Positions 36,827 to 42,132 of a DNA stretch of 42,132 nucleotides are shown in pieces; the stretch's first letter is position 1; every line of letters starts with the position of its first letter. The notes beneath the pieces were generated by a model. That model was given only the letters and a program-made list of their open reading frames with translations. It was not told the origin of the DNA and searched no databases. The position numbers and the translations under genes were made by a program. The stretch covers positions 1 to 42,132 of the forward strand of contig JADIMZ010000013.1 in the NCBI GenBank assembly GCA_017694335.1, in the 5' to 3' direction. Origin of the DNA: Candidatus Pullibacteroides excrementavium (GTDB lineage: Bacteria; Bacteroidota; Bacteroidia; Bacteroidales; P3).

Positions 36827-38725
36827 TCATTTTTTCCTAAGCCAAACCCCGCGCACCGAGTTCAAAACCGCCAGCAAAGCCACGCCGGAATCGGCAAAGA
36901 CCGCCATCCAAAGCGAAGCCACGCCCAACACACCCAGCACCATCACCAGAATCTTAATCCCGAATGCCAGAATTACGTTCTCCCAAACCGTCCGCCGGGT
37001 ATTGCGGGCAATCCGGAACACAAGCGGCAAGGACGAAAGCCGGTCGGTCTGCAAGACCACATCCGCCGTCTCTATGGCCGCATCGCTGCCCATCGCCCCC
37101 ATCGCGATACCCAAAGAACTGGATGCCAGAACCGGGGAATCGTTGATGCCGTCCCCCACAAAAGCCACATTATGACCTTCCTGCTTGAACTTCTGCAAAT
37201 ATACCACCTTATCCTGAGGTAGCAAGCCGCCATAAGCCCGTTCCACGCCCACCTGCGAAGCCAAAGCCTCCGCCACCTGGGGATGGTCGCCCGAAAGCAC
37301 CGCCAATGGATTGACACCCAATCCTCTTAATTCCTGCATGGCCGAAGCCGCATCCTCCTTGGGCAAATCGGCCAGCTCGACCCAGCCGGAAAAAACACCG
37401 TCTATCCCGCAAAACACCACTGTCCGCGCCGAAAGACCGGGCAAATCCGGCATTTCTATCCCGCATTCCTTCAGCCAAGCCGCCGAACCAGCCACTACCT
37501 GACGGAAAGCAGGCTGGCCGGTATCGAATTCCGCCAAAATCCCACCGCCCGCCTTTTCTTCAATCCTCTCCGGCTGAAACAAAACGGCCGAATGCTTCTT
37601 GGCATATTCCACCACCGCTTGCGCCAAAGGATGCCGGCTGGTATTCTCGGCCGAAGCCAAAGCCGACAGCAGACGGCCTTCGCCCTCGGATTGCATCGAG
37701 GTAAGCGCACAGACCCGGAAGCGTCCCTGGGTCAAAGTCCCGGTCTTGTCGAACACGATGGAATCGACCTTGTAAGCCGCATCCAAGCCATTGCCTCCCT
37801 TGAACAGGATTCCCCGACGGGAAGCCATGCCGATGCCGGCGAAATAGGTCAACGGGATGCTGACTACCAAGGCGCAAGGACAGGAAATGACAAGGAACAC
37901 CAAGGCCCGGTAAAGCCAAACGGAAAAATCGTAATGGTAATTGGCAACCAACGAAAACAAAGCCGGAACCGCCATCACCAAAACCGCCAATCCCATCACG
38001 ACCGGCGTATAAATCCGGGCGATACGGCGCAAGAAAAGTTCGGTGGGCGCTTTGCGCTTGGAAGCTTCCTCCACCATCTTAGCCATTTTGGCCAAAGCGC
38101 TCATATTATACGGGCGCAATACCTTCAATCGAATCGCATGATCCAACACAAGGCAGCCTGCCGGCACTTCCTCGCCTTGACGGATGTAACGAGGCAGGCT
38201 CTCCCCGGTCAAAGCCGCCGTATCCAACGAAGCCGCCTCGTCCAGCAAGGCCCCGTCCAGACACACTTTTTCGCCTACCGCCACGCTCAGAATCTCGCCC
38301 GGTTGCACTTCTTCCGGCTTGGCCTCCAGCGTCTGACTGTCCCGAACCACCCGCACCCTGTCCGGATGCATCGCCAGCAAATCCCGGATATTGCGACGGG
38401 AACGCTCCACCGCCTTGTCTTGCAGTTGCTCCCCGATGGCGTAAAACAGCATGACTGCTACCGCTTCCGGGTACTCACCTATGCAGAAAGCCCCTATGGA
38501 AGCGATAATCATCAAACTGAATTCATTGAAGAAATCCTTTTGCGCAAAAGCCTTGGCTGCATCCTTGAAAACCGGCCAGGCAACCGGCAGGTAGGCCAGG
38601 ACATACCATACCACCGGAATCCAGGCCGCCTGTTGAAAGGCTAACCAATAACGGTTCATGACCCAGCCCGCACCCAGCAGGACAAAGGACAAGATTTTCG
38701 GCAACCAGTCTTGCAAATTTTTCAT
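36827..38725 (-). CDS. Heavy metal (Zn/Cd/Pb-type) translocating P-type ATPase, no N-terminal HMA domain
   Basis: Start at MKNLQDWLPKILSF; SCPCALVVSIPL, VFDKTGTLTQG, AFVGDGINDSPVLA. Confidence 0.93.
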   Translation of the reverse strand: MKNLQDWLPKILSFVLLGAGWVMNRYWLAFQQAAWIPVVWYVLAYLPVAWPVFKDAAKAFAQKDFFNEFSLMIIASIGAFCIGEYPEAVAVMLFYAIGEQLQDKAVERSRRNIRDLLAMHPDRVRVVRDSQTLEAKPEEVQPGEILSVAVGEKVCLDGALLDEAASLDTAALTGESLPRYIRQGEEVPAGCLVLDHAIRLKVLRPYNMSALAKMAKMVEEASKRKAPTELFLRRIARIYTPVVMGLAVLVMAVPALFSLVANYHYDFSVWLYRALVFLVISCPCALVVSIPLTYFAGIGMASRRGILFKGGNGLDAAYKVDSIVFDKTGTLTQGRFRVCALTSMQSEGEGRLLSALASAENTSRHPLAQAVVEYAKKHSAVLFQPERIEEKAGGGILAEFDTGQPAFRQVVAGSAAWLKECGIEMPDLPGLSARTVVFCGIDGVFSGWVELADLPKEDAASAMQELRGLGVNPLAVLSGDHPQVAEALASQVGVERAYGGLLPQDKVVYLQKFKQEGHNVAFVGDGINDSPVLASSSLGIAMGAMGSDAAIETADVVLQTDRLSSLPLVFRIARNTRRTVWENVILAFGIKILVMVLGVLGVASLWMAVFADSGVALLAVLNSVRGVWLRKK

Positions 38726-38780
38726 GACATGCATCTTGAAATCAGGTGCAAGTTTAAGAAGAACCCGCTGCAAGCCGGTT

Positions 38781-38821
38781 GCAATATCCGAAAGCGGTAT
38801 CCGAAACAAGAATATCCAAAA
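38781..38821. promoter_or_regulatory. Tandem degenerate repeat upstream of Zn-ATPase/Fur operon, candidate operator
   Basis: GCAATATCCGAAA|GCGGTATCCGAAA|CAAGAATATCCAAAA; 56-96 nt upstream of the ATPase start. Confidence 0.4.
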
Positions 38822-38913
38822 GACGAAATCCGTATCAGCAGGCTACAGACTGTAATGCCCTCCCCCCTGATTCGAGAACGATTCCAAGCCTTTGCACCGG
38901 ACTGCACAGGCAT

Positions 38914-38952
38914 AAAAAAAGGTTGCAGCAAACGTAAACTGCAACCTCCTCT
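38914..38952 (-). terminator. Terminator of tRNA-Met
   Basis: GGTTGCAG (38921-38928)/CTGCAACC (38939-38946) with T-run on - strand. Confidence 0.8.
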
Positions 38953-38961
38953 TTTTCAACG

Positions 38962-39035
38962 TGGCCCCACTTGGGCTCGAACCAAGGACCAAATGATTAT
39001 GAGTCACCTACTCTAACCGACTGAGCTATGGGGCC
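38962..39035 (-). tRNA. tRNA-Met (anticodon CAT, elongator type)
   Basis: GGCCCCATAGCTCAGTCGG..CTCATAA loop..GGTTCGAGCC..TGGGGCCA. Confidence 0.88.
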
Positions 39036-39215
39036 TGTTCCGGATGGCTCATTCACAGGGAACGAACTTCCAAAAACGGTGCAAATGTATAACTTTGCCT
39101 TTGAATAAACAAACCCCAGGTAGATGAAAAGCCGCTTGGAGACTGAATCCAAGCCTTTTCTTTGCCGGATTCGGACACGAAGCCGCTATCCCAAGGGCAT
39201 CAAAAACCGAGCATC

Positions 39216-39887
39216 ATGCAAACAGACAGCATCAACACCATCATCCTCGACTTAGGACAAGTGATCGTCCCCGTGGATCAGAACCGAACCCTAAGGGGAC
39301 TTTCCTGCTTTGTGGATCCGAGCCGCATGCAAGCCTCCGCCTTGCACCCTTTCTTCGGTACCATCGCCCGATACGAAAACGGAGAGATAAGCAACGAGGA
39401 ATTCCTGGCTGCGCTGAGCCTGTTCCTCCATCAACTCAACCCGAGCCTGCCTGCGGCTTATCCCAGTTGGCAAACATTAATCGACATCTGGAACGCCATG
39501 ATACCTGAATTGCCTGCCCGGAATCTGACCCTGCTCAAAAAGATACGGCAGCATTACAAACTTTACCTGCTAAGCAATACCAATGGCCTGCACGTAGAAT
39601 ACTTAGACCATCTCCTCCCGCAAGGCTCAGCCGGTTTCGCTTCCTATTTCGACCAGATTTTCTGTTCCTACACCCTCAAGATGCACAAACCCGACCCGGC
39701 GATTTACCGATACGTCTGCAACTCCATCGGCCAAAAACCGGAGAACTGCCTCTTTGTAGACGACCGTGCCGAAAACACCGAAGCCGCCCGCAGCACCGGC
39801 CTGAACGCCATCCATCTCACCGACTTCAACCTCGGCAAGCTGTTCGAGGAAGACGGCCGGCTCGCTCCCGACGCACCTATCATTTAA
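39216..39887 (+). CDS. HAD family hydrolase
   Basis: Start at MQTDSINTIILDLGQVIVPVD; YLLSNTNGLH, HKPDPAIYRYV, LFVDDRAENTEAAR. Confidence 0.88.
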   Translation: MQTDSINTIILDLGQVIVPVDQNRTLRGLSCFVDPSRMQASALHPFFGTIARYENGEISNEEFLAALSLFLHQLNPSLPAAYPSWQTLIDIWNAMIPELPARNLTLLKKIRQHYKLYLLSNTNGLHVEYLDHLLPQGSAGFASYFDQIFCSYTLKMHKPDPAIYRYVCNSIGQKPENCLFVDDRAENTEAARSTGLNAIHLTDFNLGKLFEEDGRLAPDAPII

Positions 39888-39926
39888 ATAAAGAATCTTT
39901 GGAGCGTACGCCTAGCCCGAGAACAA

Positions 39927-41360
39927 TCATTTATGAAGAATCTCCCTGGCCAAGGAGTTCACGGCATCAACGTCAATGGGTTCCAGAATAATTTGTTCCG
40001 GTTCCAAGTCCAGCAGAAACTGCATGTAGTTGGGGAGTGTCAGCAACTGTCCCTGCCGACCGACATTGAAGTCGCCAAACTTGATGACATGCTTCACGTG
40101 GTATTTGTCGGGATGCTTCAAGACGGTCTGCACGCTCTTCGCCTGCGCGGTCTTGGCTTTCACTTCAAGTGGAACGCACTCTCCTTTCATCCGAACCAAG
40201 AAGTCCAACTCAAGCCCGGAGTCCTTCAGAAAATAGTATAAGCTTTGTTGTTTTTTGTGAAGCGTGTCCGCCATCAAATTCTCGAAAATCGCGCCTTTGA
40301 ATCCGCCCAAGTTCCCCTGCAGGATGTCTGCTCTGATTCCAGGTCCCAGCATCTCAATCAAGAGGCCAATATCTGCCGTATAGACCTTGAACACGTTGTC
40401 CTTAGCGTTGCCTTCCATCGGGAGGCCGGTAATGTCCGTATTGTAGCATCGACAAATGATTCCAGCATCTTCCAACCACTGGAGAGAACCAAGATAAGTT
40501 TCACCTCGCCCGCCGGATTTAACCTTGTTGTACTGGAATTTCTTGTTCTCTTTGGCTAGCTGCTTGGGAATTGAGTTGAAGCATTCCCGGATATGAGGTT
40601 TGTCTTTGTCCGGAGCATATTTAACCATATCATCGCGGTATTCCTTCAGGATACCCTTGTACTCCTCGCTTACGGCATTCATATTATTTGTAGCCAAAAA
40701 AGCGTTGATAGGAGCAGGGAGTCCGCCTATAGCGACATAGAGGTTCAAGTAGTTTCTCATCGCCACATGAATCCCTTCCGGAACTGGCGTTTCCTCCGTA
40801 TAGAACTTCCGGAGCACCTCGATGACATCCGGATTCATTCCGTTCGCCCAAAGAAATTCTTCGAAGTCCAGTGGATACATTTCAATGATATCCTCGCTGC
40901 CAACCGGAACGGAGTTGATGCCAAAATCTTTCGCCTGTGTTAGTTTGCGACGCCGTTTCTTCAGTTCATCGCCATAACCTTGAATGCCCAGCAGGGAACC
41001 TGTGGCAATCACGTCAAAACGACCGTCTTCTTTGAAAAACTTGAGCGAAGTCCTGGCCTCCGGACAATCTTGGATTTCATCAAAGATGAAGCAAGTCTCT
41101 CCAGGAATAAACTTGACTCCTTGAATCTGCGCAGACAAGTTGAGCAATATGTTATCAACATCCTTTGATCCAACAAAGGCATTAATCCTCTCCGGCTCCT
41201 TGATGAAATTCATATAGACGACATTCTTGTAGTTCTCGGCAGCGAAGTGCTTAGCAATGAATGTCTTTCCACATTGGCGGATGCCCATGATCACCAAAGG
41301 CTTGTGTCCTGGCCTGTTTTTCCACGTAATGAGAGCATCTTCAATCTTCCTTTTCAGCAT
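39927..41360 (-). CDS. AAA ATPase with DUF4143 domain
   Basis: PLVIMGIRQCGKTFIAKHFA Walker A, CFIFDEIQDCPEARTSLKFF Walker B, C-terminal FLVRMKGECVPLEVKAKTAQAKSV; start at Met 9 because a TATTTTTG box overlaps the upstream ATG. Confidence 0.9.
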   Translation of the reverse strand: MLKRKIEDALITWKNRPGHKPLVIMGIRQCGKTFIAKHFAAENYKNVVYMNFIKEPERINAFVGSKDVDNILLNLSAQIQGVKFIPGETCFIFDEIQDCPEARTSLKFFKEDGRFDVIATGSLLGIQGYGDELKKRRRKLTQAKDFGINSVPVGSEDIIEMYPLDFEEFLWANGMNPDVIEVLRKFYTEETPVPEGIHVAMRNYLNLYVAIGGLPAPINAFLATNNMNAVSEEYKGILKEYRDDMVKYAPDKDKPHIRECFNSIPKQLAKENKKFQYNKVKSGGRGETYLGSLQWLEDAGIICRCYNTDITGLPMEGNAKDNVFKVYTADIGLLIEMLGPGIRADILQGNLGGFKGAIFENLMADTLHKKQQSLYYFLKDSGLELDFLVRMKGECVPLEVKAKTAQAKSVQTVLKHPDKYHVKHVIKFGDFNVGRQGQLLTLPNYMQFLLDLEPEQIILEPIDVDAVNSLAREILHK

Positions 41361-41381
41361 AATCCGATTCGTTAAGCGAAA

Positions 41382-41389
41382 CAAAAATA
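41382..41389 (-). promoter_or_regulatory. Predicted -7 box for AAA/DUF4143 gene
   Basis: TATTTTTG on - strand, 22 nt upstream of chosen ATG. Confidence 0.45.
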
Positions 41390-41392
41390 CAC

Positions 41393-41475
41393 TTTTTCCA
41401 ACGAGTTTTCATGCCTTCACCGCATTTTTTCCAACGAGTTTTCATGCCTTCACCGTATTTTTTCCAACGAGTTCC
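41393..41475. repeat. Three 33-bp-period direct repeats upstream of AAA/DUF4143 gene
   Basis: ttttttccaacgagttttcatgccttcaccgYa; ccaacgag at 41398, 41431, 41464. Confidence 0.95.
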
Positions 41476-41488
41476 GCCCTCAGCCTAT

Positions 41489-41525
41489 AAAAAAAGCCGG
41501 ATCTCCTCGTGGAAACCCGGCTTTT
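41489..41525 (-). terminator. Terminator downstream of rplY
   Basis: - strand AAAGCCGGG..CCGGCTTTTTTT. Confidence 0.8.
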
Positions 41526-41544
41526 CATAGTAATAAACAAGACT

Positions 41545-42123
41545 TTATTCAGCAGGAGCCGCTGCGGCAGCAGCCTGTGCGTTACGTGTGGACTTAACCA
41601 AAACAACGGCCGCTGTCATGTCTTCCATAATCTGGTATTTGTCGCTGCAGAGGTCTTTCACCTTCACTTCCTGAGCGATATCCAAATTGGTTACATCTAC
41701 CGTGATGTTTTCCGGCATGTTGGCAGGCAAAGCACGCAGACGCAGACGGCGCATACGTTTTACCAATTTACCCCCTTTGAGCACACCGGCCGCATTACCG
41801 GTTGTCAACAAAGGCACCGCCATGCGGATAGGACGGTCGTCGCGCAGTTCCAGGAAATCCACATGCAACAGGGCATCGGTAACCTTGTGGAACTGGGAAT
41901 CCTGAGGAACAGCCTTGATTTTCTTTCCGTCGATATCCAAGTCCACAAAGCAAACTTCAGGCTTGTTGAACAATTGGATCAGATCCTTTTCAGCAGCCGT
42001 GAACATGATTTGTTCTTCGCCGCCGTAAACCACACAAGGAATCCGGCCTTGCAGACGGAGGTCTCTTGCATCTTTTTTCCCTACGTTCTGACGTGCAGAA
42101 CCGCTAATAGATACAGTTTTCAT
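41545..42123 (-). CDS. rplY: 50S ribosomal protein L25/general stress protein Ctc
   Basis: 192 aa; MKTVSISGSARQNVGKKDARDLRLQGRIPCVVYGG, LLHVDFLEL, LPANMPENITVDVTNLDI. Confidence 0.95.
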   Translation of the reverse strand: MKTVSISGSARQNVGKKDARDLRLQGRIPCVVYGGEEQIMFTAAEKDLIQLFNKPEVCFVDLDIDGKKIKAVPQDSQFHKVTDALLHVDFLELRDDRPIRMAVPLLTTGNAAGVLKGGKLVKRMRRLRLRALPANMPENITVDVTNLDIAQEVKVKDLCSDKYQIMEDMTAAVVLVKSTRNAQAAAAAAPAE

Positions 42124-42132
42124 TGATTGAAT

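Noticed and set aside
39927-41360. AAA/DUF4143 ATPase as a novel defence gene
   Set aside because: It is a common accessory family in Bacteroidetes without partner genes here; no evidence for a defence island.
41393-41475. Possible CRISPR array
   Set aside because: 33-bp period is continuous repeat with no unique spacers, no cas genes.

Overview
42.1 kb chromosomal window from a Bacteroidota genome (probably Bacteroidales; inferred from T9SS sorting domains, FeoA-FeoB fusion, DUF4270/glycogen synthase pair and TAnnTTTG promoter boxes). Most genes are on the - strand and most are housekeeping: a TlpA/DUF6029/Omp28/T9SS-cargo cluster, THUMP methyltransferase, kbl, pepP, feoAB, DUF4270, glgA-like, recJ, riboflavin kinase, pyk, sppA, folK-dNK fusion, WbqC, FG-GAP T9SS protein, dihydroorotase, metK, tRNA-Pro, tRNA-Thr, secG, aspartate aminotransferase, Zn/Cd P-type ATPase plus Fur-family regulator, tRNA-Met, HAD hydrolase, AAA/DUF4143 ATPase and rplY. 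No prophage, CRISPR array or transposase was seen. The most interesting signals are non-coding: (i) an interspersed repeat family whose two near-identical copies each carry a complete TTTG-N20-TATCTTTG promoter aimed at the adjacent gene, plus a nested-palindrome relative; (ii) a candidate structured ncRNA (6S-like: own promoter, 5' and 3' ends paired, GC-rich apical hairpin) upstream of recJ; (iii) a 126-bp quasi-palindrome whose outer arm encodes the last codons of recJ; (iv) short tandem repeats or possible operators next to an AlbA_2 gene, an AAA/DUF4143 gene, feoB and the Zn-ATPase/Fur operon. Protein oddities: a stand-alone riboflavin kinase overlapping pyk, a HPPK-deoxynucleoside kinase fusion, and apparent low-complexity insertions in several conserved enzymes. 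All calls come from reading the sequence; no searches or folding programs were run.
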